This document shows, in pieces, positions 34,829 through 42,793 of a stretch of 64,000 nt of DNA. The stretch's first letter is position 1. Every line of letters starts with the position of its first letter. The translations under genes and the position numbers were made by a program. The DNA comes from Halieaceae bacterium UBA4452 (GTDB taxonomy: Bacteria; Pseudomonadota; Gammaproteobacteria; Pseudomonadales; Halieaceae). Below the pieces are notes generated by a model that had not been told where the DNA came from, did no database searches, and saw only the letters and a list, made by a program, of their open reading frames with translations. The stretch is taken from NCBI GenBank assembly GCA_002389505.1, contig DGPA01000019.1, positions 65,218-129,217 of the forward strand, written 5' to 3'.

Positions 34829-35394
34829 TGCCTGAACCTTTCTTAGAGCGGGTGAAACCAGAGGCTATGCCCGATGATTTGCGCTCGGCGTGGTCGGCTT
34901 CGATGGCGCTGCGGGGGGACGCCACTTTTTTTGAGGTATTTGCAAACCACCCCGATTTATATCGATGGTATGCACAGGGTTTTTACGGCGAGGTCTTCCG
35001 AAAAGGCCTCGTCGAGCAGCGTTTCAAGGAGCTCTTGCGTTTGCGTCTCTCTACCCTCCACGGCTGCCGATTTTGCAACCAGGGCAACCGAGAGGATGCA
35101 CGCGCGGCGGGTCTGAGCGACGCAGAAATTAATGCATTGGACGACATTGATAATCCAGTGCTGTCGGCCGCGGATCGTGCAGTGCTCGCGCTGGGCGAGC
35201 ACCTTTCATTGCTGAATAAAGAGACCGGCCGGTTGCCGCCGGGTATCCATGAGGCGTTGGGTCAACATTTTAACGATGCCCAAATTATCGAGCTCGGTTT
35301 TGTCGGCAGCGTACTCGTGGGTATGGCTAGGTTTTTGTTCGCGTTTGATCTAGTGGAAAAAGAGGATAGCTGCCCCTTCCATCCGACGGCCTAA
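34828..35394 (+). CDS. AhpD-like carboxymuconolactone decarboxylase family protein
   Basis: The 188-residue all-helical protein has the family active motif in STLHGCRFCNQGN, with the redox pair CxxC and a preceding His. This is the alkylhydroperoxidase (AhpD) type and not the decarboxylase proper. Members reduce peroxides or act as isomerases in aromatic degradation. It starts at ATG 34828 within the stop of the MFS gene. A role in the same pathway as the carrier is likely but unproven. Confidence 0.82.
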   Translation: MPEPFLERVKPEAMPDDLRSAWSASMALRGDATFFEVFANHPDLYRWYAQGFYGEVFRKGLVEQRFKELLRLRLSTLHGCRFCNQGNREDARAAGLSDAEINALDDIDNPVLSAADRAVLALGEHLSLLNKETGRLPPGIHEALGQHFNDAQIIELGFVGSVLVGMARFLFAFDLVEKEDSCPFHPTA

Positions 35395-35406
35395 TCTTGG
35401 TGGCTA

Positions 35407-35907
35407 TTATTCTAAGCCCGAGGGTGCAGGCCAATCGACGTCGGGAGTAGACTGATCGATATCGGCCGCGATTTTCCAGCGGCCCTCGTGCATCTTATAA
35501 ACCAGCAGTGACCGGCCTACCTCTCGGTAAATGGCCCCCGTCGATTTGTCGATCGCTTTCAACCAGTACTTGCTGATGATGTAGGCGATGTTCCCATGGG
35601 TCTCACGCACCTCATAGTCGAGTTCGAAAACGGTCTCGGCCTTGCCCAGTCTGGCGGCAAAGTAGTCTCTAACCGCTGCCTTACCGTACAGCGCGGGCTG
35701 GCCGTGGAGGGCAACTACTACGTCATCAACATAGAGGGTCATCAAACCTTCGAGGTCTTCATTCTCGTAGTAGTGAGCCCACTTGCCACCCTCAGCCTCA
35801 ATAGCGTCAGCGGCCTCATTGGCTGTAACCCCGGGTGTGATAATGGGCATTAGCACCAGTAAACATAACAGCAGGATAGGCCGTAGTTCGCGATTGAGAT
35901 GAGTCAT
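35407..35907 (-). CDS. Exported SnoaL/NTF2-like protein
   Basis: The 166-residue protein has a signal peptide (ILLLCLLVLMPIITPGVTA/NE). It is followed by an NTF2-like cone: WAHYYENEDLEGLMTLYVDDVVVALHGQPALYGKAAVRDYF, then strands ending RWKIAADIDQS. This is the SgcJ/DUF4440-type pattern. It is the last gene of a four-gene minus-strand operon and its ATG overlaps the end of the membrane-protein gene by 4 nt. It may bind or isomerise a product in the periplasm; function unknown. Confidence 0.78.
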   Translation of the reverse strand: MTHLNRELRPILLLCLLVLMPIITPGVTANEAADAIEAEGGKWAHYYENEDLEGLMTLYVDDVVVALHGQPALYGKAAVRDYFAARLGKAETVFELDYEVRETHGNIAYIISKYWLKAIDKSTGAIYREVGRSLLVYKMHEGRWKIAADIDQSTPDVDWPAPSGLE

Positions 35908-36554
35908 GGCTTGAAAACCCCCAGAGCGGCGGCCGCGAGAGCCAGCCCATATATGAGCACCACAGTGATGTACACCGGCACCAGTGCCTTTGCATACTGG
36001 GCATTGAGATCGTCGTTTTCAGGTGTTTCTGCCAATGCAGCAAAGTAACCCACGGCTGGTTTAAAAAAGAAATCTAACAGAACGCCGACAATAAAAATGG
36101 CACCTACCGCCAAGACTTTCCAAACGATCCAAGCAGGGGTGTTCGTGGCGAGCAGCAGGTAGATACCGGCTCCCGATACAAGGAGGGCCATGACCATATT
36201 GAGCAGCCAATTAATAATTGCGCTGCGCTCCTGCACCTGTGGGTCGGTACTCAAAAACCCCCGCCAAAGAATGACTAACCACGTCGCCCCTAGCAGCCAG
36301 GTCAGTGGTATCAAGAATCCAGGCGGGTGCACCGCGTCCATGCTCGCGCCAAGGCTGAGCCCAGAAGGAATAATGAGTGCCAATGCAGAACGAGGCAGGC
36401 GGTCCAGTACCATACCTAATTGCAGGACGGTGGCGCGGGTTTCGTAGGACAAGTCGGTACGCTCAGAGTAGCGTGCAGCGACAAACACACCTAGATCGGT
36501 GCCTACCCAAAACACCAGTAGTAGGATATGGACATACAGCCAAAACTCATACAT
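35904..36554 (-). CDS. Integral membrane protein, DUF2269/CopD-like, paralogue 1 of 3
   Basis: The 216-residue protein has about five to six helices. It opens with the pattern Y-x-H-I-x5-F-W-V-G-x-D-L-G-V-F, followed by a loop with YSERTDLSYETRA and an Asp/Arg pair (LDRLPRSAL). Two other proteins in this window (45260 and 49337) share the same pattern, so this is a local family. The early His in a membrane helix recalls the heme-binding helices of HemJ and CopD-like proteins, but that is analogy. It lies between a small coiled-coil protein and a SnoaL-like protein in one operon. Confidence 0.75.
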   Translation of the reverse strand: MYEFWLYVHILLLVFWVGTDLGVFVAARYSERTDLSYETRATVLQLGMVLDRLPRSALALIIPSGLSLGASMDAVHPPGFLIPLTWLLGATWLVILWRGFLSTDPQVQERSAIINWLLNMVMALLVSGAGIYLLLATNTPAWIVWKVLAVGAIFIVGVLLDFFFKPAVGYFAALAETPENDDLNAQYAKALVPVYITVVLIYGLALAAAALGVFKP

Positions 36555-36563
36555 AGCGAATCC

Positions 36564-36854
36564 TCACTTCGTTGATCCTTCAATGTTGGCACCCGACTCG
36601 AGCACGTCTTTGATCAATTGCATGCGGGTTTGCATCCACGCTTCGTCGACTTGCGGGCTGGGTGTGAACTGCTCTATTTGTTCCGCGGTGAGTACTCCCA
36701 ACTGGTCAAGTAGGGTCTCGAGGGTTTTAACCCGCTCGGCGAGAACGGACTGCTCAGACAGCAGCCGGACTATCATCGCCAGCAGTCGATCGGTTTCTGG
36801 GCTGTCAAAGAAAGCGGGACGCCCTCCGCGGACCGTTTTACTGTGTTGTGTCAT
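36564..36854 (-). CDS. Small coiled-coil protein, unrecognised
   Basis: From the ATG at 36854 this encodes 96 residues, beginning 7 nt after the methyltransferase stop. After RGGRPAFFDSPETD comes a heptad-like helix (LLAMIVRLLSEQSVLAERVK, continuing to LDQLG), then a polar C-terminus. No signal peptide. I do not recognise the family. Its tight position between the methyltransferase and the membrane protein suggests an accessory subunit of one of them. A longer form from 36890 would overlap the methyltransferase. Confidence 0.65.
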   Translation of the reverse strand: MTQHSKTVRGGRPAFFDSPETDRLLAMIVRLLSEQSVLAERVKTLETLLDQLGVLTAEQIEQFTPSPQVDEAWMQTRMQLIKDVLESGANIEGSTK

Positions 36855-36861
36855 CGACTCA

Positions 36862-38049
36862 TCAGCCTTGTTTCCTGCTACCAAAGGCATACCACGTTAT
36901 CGTATCTGACAGGCGACCCGTATCCTCGTCAAAGCTAGCAGTGCGATCGATAGCATCCCGGAACTCTTGTTCGTCAACATAGGTATAGCGCGGTAGCGTC
37001 GCCTGGAAAAAAGCCGACTCGTCAAAGCCTGCGTCGCGACATAGGGCGGGATAACTCAGGTCTCTAAATTCTTTGTAGAAGGGTTCGTTGTTATAAAAGC
37101 AGTCCCAGTCGAGATAAAACGCGTCGTAGGGTGCTAAAGCTTCGTTGGGGGGTAACTCCATGTGGATGATCAGCCCACCCGGACGCAGAATGCGGTAGGC
37201 TTCTTTAAAAAAATCGTTGATGACGTTTCTAGGTAATTCGTGCAGGAACATGGATGAGAACACCACATCAACCGAGCCGTCGTCAAAAGGCAGTTGATCG
37301 CAGTTTGCTTGGCGAAAGTGGGCCGCCACGCCCAGTGATTCTGCCCGCGCATGGCCGTAGCGGAGACAAGGAGCGGCAATGTCCAGTCCATAAACCTGCG
37401 CATCGGGAAATGCCTGCTTCCAAGGCAAGGTGTTATGTCCAATGGTGCAGCCGACATCGACGACGGTGTCCACGGTTAACCCCGGCCACCGCAAGCGGGT
37501 GAAGTTGGCCATAGAGTGGCCAATGTCATCTAAATGCTCCCCCATGACACCGAAGGAAAAGACCTCAAGCCCATTGTCATAAACGGCACCAGGATGAACG
37601 CTGACATCCTCTCGGTCGCCCTGATAATTGCCAGGCATGAGATGGACATCCATGGTGTCGATGTAACTGGGGAGTGAGAGTTTAGGATCGAGGGCGAGTG
37701 ATCCGCCGACGGCGCTCTTTTCTGGCGCTACTTGAGTGACGCCACTCAACCCTGCCAGAGTGGTGCGGTCTTCGTCCAGCGCGCGCAGAGTCGATTGCCA
37801 GACTAATTCTTGCGCCGTGCAGCGAAGGCTGGAGTACCATTTAAAGAGGTCTCTCGATTTGAGAAACCTGTGCACGTCCTCTCCCGATTGATGAGGATGC
37901 TCTACGGCGGTTTGCTCCTCACTGTAGTCAGACCGCAATTGGTCAGCTAAATCGACTAGCGTGTACGCGCGCAGTGAGGACGTAAAGCGCTCTCTTGCAC
38001 GTTGATCCAAGTTCTTTTTTAGTGCCAAAGTATGGTTCAGTCCAGCCAT
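36862..38049 (-). CDS. SAM-dependent methyltransferase (class I)
   Basis: The 395-residue protein has a Rossmann methyltransferase domain at about 170-310: VVDVGCTIGHNT (motif I), VYGLDIAAPCLRY (motif II with acidic residue), FDDGSVDVVFSSMFLHEL (motif IV), and RILRPGGLIIHMELPP. An N-terminal region of about 160 residues, predicted helical, is unusual and may bind substrate or partners. The substrate is unknown. It is the first gene of the minus-strand operon, divergent from the TonB receptor across 198 nt. Confidence 0.84.
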   Translation of the reverse strand: MAGLNHTLALKKNLDQRARERFTSSLRAYTLVDLADQLRSDYSEEQTAVEHPHQSGEDVHRFLKSRDLFKWYSSLRCTAQELVWQSTLRALDEDRTTLAGLSGVTQVAPEKSAVGGSLALDPKLSLPSYIDTMDVHLMPGNYQGDREDVSVHPGAVYDNGLEVFSFGVMGEHLDDIGHSMANFTRLRWPGLTVDTVVDVGCTIGHNTLPWKQAFPDAQVYGLDIAAPCLRYGHARAESLGVAAHFRQANCDQLPFDDGSVDVVFSSMFLHELPRNVINDFFKEAYRILRPGGLIIHMELPPNEALAPYDAFYLDWDCFYNNEPFYKEFRDLSYPALCRDAGFDESAFFQATLPRYTYVDEQEFRDAIDRTASFDEDTGRLSDTITWYAFGSRKQG

Positions 38050-38129
38050 AATAAAGTCCCTAACAATGCGGTAGTGCCACGCCAAAGGTTGCCCGACTCA
38101 CACTGGCTTCGGACTCAGGTCACGCAAAT

Positions 38130-38177
38130 GTGTGGTATCAAGCTAAGAATTGATTATTACCACACTATTGATATAGT
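38130..38177 (+). promoter_or_regulatory. promoter with overlapping inverted repeat, TonB receptor/methyltransferase gap
   Basis: A sigma70-like promoter, TTGATT (38150-38155) then 16 nt then TATAGT (38172-38177), points to the TonB receptor at 38248. An 8-bp perfect inverted repeat, GTGTGGTA (38130-38137) and TACCACAC (38158-38165), brackets the -35 box. This is a likely operator for receptor control, and possibly for the divergent methyltransferase operon. Confidence 0.5.
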
Positions 38178-38247
38178 AGGAAGGAGACAAGCCAAGGCCC
38201 CTGCGGGCCAACCAATAATAAACGCTTTTTCAAACGGAGTCTGATCC

Positions 38248-40410
38248 ATGTCGACACAAACCATTGCGAAGTTGCCCCGCCTGCTACTCGTCAGCGCTAT
38301 TGCCACTGCCTTACCTTTAGAGGCGGCATACGCTCAACTTGAAGAGGTATTCGTCACGGCGGAGCGCCGCGAGGCGTCTGTGCAGGACGTGCCTTTGGCC
38401 GTCAGCGCCTTTAACGAACAAATGATTGACCAGTTACAGATTGACGACACCCTTGACTTAATCAACATTGTGCCCAACCTATTTGGTGGTAATAACACCG
38501 GGCTGGGTACTGCAAATATGTATTACATGCGTGCCCAGGGCAATGATGAGTCGGTAGCCACTTTTGATCCCCCAGTGGGAACGTATGTGGATGATGTCTA
38601 TATCACCCGTCAGAATGCCAACAATTTCACGCTCTTCGATGTCGAGCGACTCGAGGTGCTGCGTGGGCCTCAAGGCACACTCTATGGCCGTAACACAACC
38701 GGTGGTGCTATTAGCGTCATTATGCGCAAGCCGGGGGAGGAGATGTCAGGCTATTTAGAGGCTGGTGTCGGTCGCTGGGATCGTACGATGATACGTGGCA
38801 GTGTTGATTTACCGGTCAATGATCGTGTTCTGACCAAATTTTCCTACTACAGCGTCGATGACGACGGCTATCTGAACAATACGGTCGATGGTAAAACCTA
38901 CAATGCGGTGGACTCTACCGGCTGGCGAGCTGCCTTTCGCTTCCTCCTCACTGATACTGTGACGTGGGATGTATCCGTCGACGGCGGGGATACCCAAGCC
39001 GCCAATATCCACGGATTTTTAGACGGTGATCGAAGGGTGTCGGGTTCGAACATCACTAGCGGATTGCCCGCGGGGCTCGTTCAGAAGGCAGATTACGGCA
39101 ACCAAGTCGACATGCTAAATATTGTTTCCAATCTTGCCTGGGAAGTGGGCGGCGGAACGGCTAACTTCATTGTTGGTAGTCGCGAAATCGAGCAAGATTT
39201 CCTGATCAACTTTCCCGTTGCTCCAACGATCCCCGATTTCTTTGTTATCGACAATCTGGGTGAACACGATATGTTCTCTGCAGAGTTGAAGTGGGCCGGC
39301 AACATCATGGATGACCGGGTGTTTCTCACAGGCGGTATTTATTACATGGATGAGAAAAACACTACGGACTGGCGAAGTTATCTAGATCTCGCTGGTGTTG
39401 GCGTGCCAGTACCTCCGTCGGTGGCCTTTCTAACGCTGGCAGACCGGATTATGGATAACACCACCGAAAGCTTGGCGATTTATGCCCAAGCGGATATTAA
39501 GATTGGGGAAAGCGGTACCCTGACAGTGGGAGCCCGCTACACTGACGAGGAGAAGGATGTCGCTCTCGTAGGTTCGGTGACGTCCGAACAGATAGCGGCT
39601 GCCGGTGTGCCGCTAGAGCAATCGGAGTCCAAGGTGACGCCACGGTTAGCGTACTCCCATGCCATTAATGACGATATGATGGCGTATGTGTCGGCCACTA
39701 ATGGCTTCAAATCTGGGGGCTGGAATGCTCGGGCAACCGTGGGTTCTGAATTCCTCCCCTTTGGCCCCGAGAGTATCTGGGCCTATGAAGCCGGTTTGCG
39801 TGCCGACTGGCTGGACGGTCGACTGCGGACTAACCTAACGGCATTCTACTCAGATCTTGACGACTTGCAGACCACCGCGGCCGTTAACGGTATTTTTACT
39901 ACCACCAACGCGGGTGGGCTCGAAGTCACCGGATTCGAGGCCGAGATCACAGCGTTGCCCACCGAAAATTGGCAAATTTTTGCCACCCTCGGGTTACAGG
40001 ACGCCAAATATGTTGATCTGCCCAGCGGCTGTAGCGTCCCTAATACCAGCTTTGCGGCCTACGACGTCGATTGTAATGCGGCGACGCCCAAGCGTAGCCC
40101 TGATGAAACCTTTACGCTGGGAACCTTCGTCGATTTCACTGTGGGCGAGCTTGTGCTGACCCCTAGTGTGATGGTGCGCTACATTGGTGAAAACGTTACC
40201 GGTACTAGAAATGCCGGTCCTAATGATTCAACGACGATCTACAACCTAGGTTTGCGTGTTTCCATGGCCACGAATGATTTGTGGGAACTCAATTTGGAGT
40301 GTAAGAATTGTGGTGACGAAACCTTCACCCAATCAAATCTCTTTATTCCTTACTACAATCTCCCTGAAACTTGGATGGCGTCTGTCAAGTTCCGGTTCGG
40401 CAATCGGTAG
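38248..40410 (+). CDS. TonB-dependent outer-membrane receptor
   Basis: The 720-residue protein has a signal peptide (ALPLEAAYA/QL), a TonB box-like start (EEVFVTAERR), a plug domain (about 40-150) with VERLEVLRGPQGTLYGRNTTGGAISV, and a 22-strand barrel ending in an aromatic-rich strand (MASVKFRFGNR). It belongs to the large TonB receptor class that imports diverse organic compounds in marine gammaproteobacteria, not clearly a siderophore receptor. It would be powered by the TtpC/ExbBD/TonB system at 7-12.6 kb. It is the presumed entry point for the island's substrate. Confidence 0.9.
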   Translation: MSTQTIAKLPRLLLVSAIATALPLEAAYAQLEEVFVTAERREASVQDVPLAVSAFNEQMIDQLQIDDTLDLINIVPNLFGGNNTGLGTANMYYMRAQGNDESVATFDPPVGTYVDDVYITRQNANNFTLFDVERLEVLRGPQGTLYGRNTTGGAISVIMRKPGEEMSGYLEAGVGRWDRTMIRGSVDLPVNDRVLTKFSYYSVDDDGYLNNTVDGKTYNAVDSTGWRAAFRFLLTDTVTWDVSVDGGDTQAANIHGFLDGDRRVSGSNITSGLPAGLVQKADYGNQVDMLNIVSNLAWEVGGGTANFIVGSREIEQDFLINFPVAPTIPDFFVIDNLGEHDMFSAELKWAGNIMDDRVFLTGGIYYMDEKNTTDWRSYLDLAGVGVPVPPSVAFLTLADRIMDNTTESLAIYAQADIKIGESGTLTVGARYTDEEKDVALVGSVTSEQIAAAGVPLEQSESKVTPRLAYSHAINDDMMAYVSATNGFKSGGWNARATVGSEFLPFGPESIWAYEAGLRADWLDGRLRTNLTAFYSDLDDLQTTAAVNGIFTTTNAGGLEVTGFEAEITALPTENWQIFATLGLQDAKYVDLPSGCSVPNTSFAAYDVDCNAATPKRSPDETFTLGTFVDFTVGELVLTPSVMVRYIGENVTGTRNAGPNDSTTIYNLGLRVSMATNDLWELNLECKNCGDETFTQSNLFIPYYNLPETWMASVKFRFGNR

Positions 40411-40411
40411 T

Positions 40412-40882
40412 GTGATCTCCGGGCCGGGTACCCCGCGGCACTGGGTCGAGACCCACATGGCCGCCATGCTCTGCCATGAGGGAATTTGGACGGGTACTTA
40501 CCGGCACATTGCTGAGGACAACACGGTTCTGGATGAGCACCAGAGCCGCGTTACCTGCGAATTTCCCGACCATGGTGAAGCAGCCTATCGGCAAGCGAGC
40601 ATCTTTAATTGGTCCGATGGACGGCATCAGGAACAGGTATTTCTTGGCTATATGCGGGGTGATCGTATGTGGTTCGATACGGATACCTTTGCCGGCTGGG
40701 CTTGGCAAACCGGGGATGACATCGTCATGCTCAGTCTTGATCGGAAGGATCTGCCCGGCCAGCGCTTTGTTGAAACCATTCTGATTGGCGACAATCGCGA
40801 CCGGCGGGTCCGTACCTGGCATTGGTTTGATGAGGGGGTATGTTACAAGCGAACGCTCTGTACTGAGACCCGTCAGTCCTGA
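40412..40882 (+). CDS. Lipocalin-like DUF3598-type protein (probable)
   Basis: The frame opens one base after the receptor stop with GTG 40412 (about 156 residues); ATG 40457 or 40466 are alternatives. HEGIWTGTYRHIAED, SRVTCEF, DGRHQEQVFLGYM and RVRTWHWFDEG resemble the DUF3598/CpcT-like lipocalin barrel proteins, a match made by eye. Such barrels bind hydrophobic ligands. No signal peptide is visible. Direct apposition to the receptor gene suggests coupled expression and perhaps binding of the imported compound. Confidence 0.65.
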   Translation: MISGPGTPRHWVETHMAAMLCHEGIWTGTYRHIAEDNTVLDEHQSRVTCEFPDHGEAAYRQASIFNWSDGRHQEQVFLGYMRGDRMWFDTDTFAGWAWQTGDDIVMLSLDRKDLPGQRFVETILIGDNRDRRVRTWHWFDEGVCYKRTLCTETRQS

Positions 40883-40888
40883 GGGCCC

Positions 40889-41716
40889 TTAATGCATTTC
40901 CTCACCGCCGCTGATGTTAATCGCTTCGCCGGTGATAAAGCTCGCCTCATCAGAAGCTAAAAACGCACAGGCAGCTGCGGTATCACTACCCAGTCCAATG
41001 CGCTTGAGCGGAATCCGCTCCCGCATGCCATCGAGGTAGTCGGCTTCGCTGATACCAAAGAATGTCGAAAAATAGGCATTCTGAGCGCTGCCCAGCCCAG
41101 TTGTCACATGGTTGGGGCAAACGGCATTTACCGTAATCTGTTCAGCACCGTAGTCGATAGCCGCTGTGCGTGTCAGGCCTATTACGCCATGCTTGGCCGC
41201 GCAGTAAGGCGCCATGTGGGGGAATCCAGACTTGGCGGCTTGGCTGGCAATATTGATGATCCGACCACCCCAACCCTGACCCTCCATGATCCGTGCTGCG
41301 GCCTGGGTGCAATAAAAAACGCCCCCCAAAGTGACATCGAGCACCAGCTGCCATTCTGCCGGGCTAACCTCTCGGGTGTGTTTCATGACAAAGCCGATGC
41401 CGGCGTTGTTGACCAGGACATCTAGGCGGCCATAGTGCGCGATGGTTTGGTCAAACAGCGACTGGACTGAACTAGGATCTCTAACGTCGCAAGTAAAGAT
41501 GGGTACTGGCTCCCCAGTCAAAGCGGTTAATGATGTGGCGACGGCAGCCCTGTCCGCGTCAGCCGCCAAGTGGGTGCTATTGGGATCAGCGCTACTGTCG
41601 ATATCAGAGACGACGACCCGGTAGCCATCCGCTGCAAAGCGTTGAAGGATCGCTTCTCCTAGACCACCGGGACGACCTGAGCCGGTGCATACCACTACTT
41701 TTTTTTCTTGTTTCAT
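40889..41716 (-). CDS. Short-chain dehydrogenase/reductase
   Basis: The 275-residue classical SDR has an NAD-binding start CTGSGRPGGLGEAIL, a SDID at strand 2, NNAG, the catalytic Ser in NIASQAAKSG and YCAAK, and ends with ITGEAINISGGEEMH as in 3-oxoacyl-ACP reductase-like enzymes. An insertion near residues 40-75 before the CDVRD strand lengthens it over the usual 250. It is the third gene of a minus-strand unit with the MFS carrier and the exported VOC protein, 18 nt after the latter. Confidence 0.86.
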   Translation of the reverse strand: MKQEKKVVVCTGSGRPGGLGEAILQRFAADGYRVVVSDIDSSADPNSTHLAADADRAAVATSLTALTGEPVPIFTCDVRDPSSVQSLFDQTIAHYGRLDVLVNNAGIGFVMKHTREVSPAEWQLVLDVTLGGVFYCTQAAARIMEGQGWGGRIINIASQAAKSGFPHMAPYCAAKHGVIGLTRTAAIDYGAEQITVNAVCPNHVTTGLGSAQNAYFSTFFGISEADYLDGMRERIPLKRIGLGSDTAAACAFLASDEASFITGEAINISGGEEMH

Positions 41717-41734
41717 CGCCCGGTCTCCCGTGGG

Positions 41735-42793
41735 TTATGGGTTAGCGTCAAAAAACTGGATCAAGGCACCGTCAGGGGATTGGGTTTCAAGAAGGTCAAC
41801 GATTTCATCGTTTGGCCAAGCAACGGTATTAAAACGCACGACGGGTTGGCCTGAGGATCGCAGTTGGGTTTCAATGGCGTCCAGATCGGTGGCCGGAAAC
41901 CGTACGGCAAGAATGCCTAGGTTAGGTGCTCGGCAACGGTGGCGATAATTTTCTCCGCTCAGTCCATGCACCTGAATCATTTCCATACGACCATATTCAC
42001 CCGGTACCGGGTAAACAATACCGGCTTGGTACCCCACCTCAGTGGTCAGTGCGGTAGGAATGCCAATCGGTGACACCATGGGCTGGGGCGCCGTCACCGG
42101 GGGACCCGTATAAAACGTGTCAAAACCCAGCACTTCGCTAAAAAATTGGTAGGCAGCACTATGGTCTGCGACCATCTGCATGACATTGAAGGGCCGGGTC
42201 ATACGTTCAAACTGTCCTACCGCCGCGGGTAGTGGCGGCGACAGCCGCTCGTAACTTTGTACCTGGAGGCCGTCAGGACCTTTGAAGATGACGATACGTA
42301 AAGAGGAGTCACCAAATTGCAAAGGGGCTATTGGGGTTTCAGTCCACCAACCCATCGCAATGGCGTCATGGTAAATGGCCTCAATGTCTTTCACGCGCAC
42401 CATTAGACTAAAATAACAGCCGCTATCCCAAGCTCGCGCACCGGGACGCATGGGCTGCTGATAGCCGCTGTTATCAAAATCAATGAGGCGAATCCTACCG
42501 TCGGGCGAATGCTTGGGTGCGAGCAGTTGATAGTGGCCTTGTGCACCACTAGGCAGCCCCCAGGCATCTATCTCTGAACGGGACAGCGCGCCCGAATCAA
42601 GTGTTATGAAGCCACCAATCTCCTCAAAAAAACGCGCGGTTCGAGCTGTATCGGTAACGCTCACAACGACTTCGCGCCAGGGTTGGGTGGTCACGGGGTT
42701 GGCGCTAGCCAAAGCGGCAGCACTCAAACAACCGATAATCACGGCACGGCACAGCACCCCAGTAGTCACCGCCGGACGGTCTCTTTTTGTCAT
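41735..42793 (-). CDS. Exported tandem VOC-domain protein
   Basis: From the ATG at 42793 (ATGA overlap with the MFS stop) the protein is 352 residues with a signal peptide (IIGCLSAAALASA/NP). Four betaalphabeta modules follow, starting at WREVVVSVTDTARTARFFEE, CYFSLMVRVKDIEAIY, PFNVMQMVADHSAAYQFF and LGILAVRFPATDLDAI. The usual first metal-ligand His of glyoxalase/extradiol folds is not at its position; Glu or Asn is seen there. Part of the sequence (ERLSPPLP, QMVADH, LGFDTF) matches the cytoplasmic paralogue at 54784. Role: lyase, isomerase or binding protein. Confidence 0.78.
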   Translation of the reverse strand: MTKRDRPAVTTGVLCRAVIIGCLSAAALASANPVTTQPWREVVVSVTDTARTARFFEEIGGFITLDSGALSRSEIDAWGLPSGAQGHYQLLAPKHSPDGRIRLIDFDNSGYQQPMRPGARAWDSGCYFSLMVRVKDIEAIYHDAIAMGWWTETPIAPLQFGDSSLRIVIFKGPDGLQVQSYERLSPPLPAAVGQFERMTRPFNVMQMVADHSAAYQFFSEVLGFDTFYTGPPVTAPQPMVSPIGIPTALTTEVGYQAGIVYPVPGEYGRMEMIQVHGLSGENYRHRCRAPNLGILAVRFPATDLDAIETQLRSSGQPVVRFNTVAWPNDEIVDLLETQSPDGALIQFFDANP

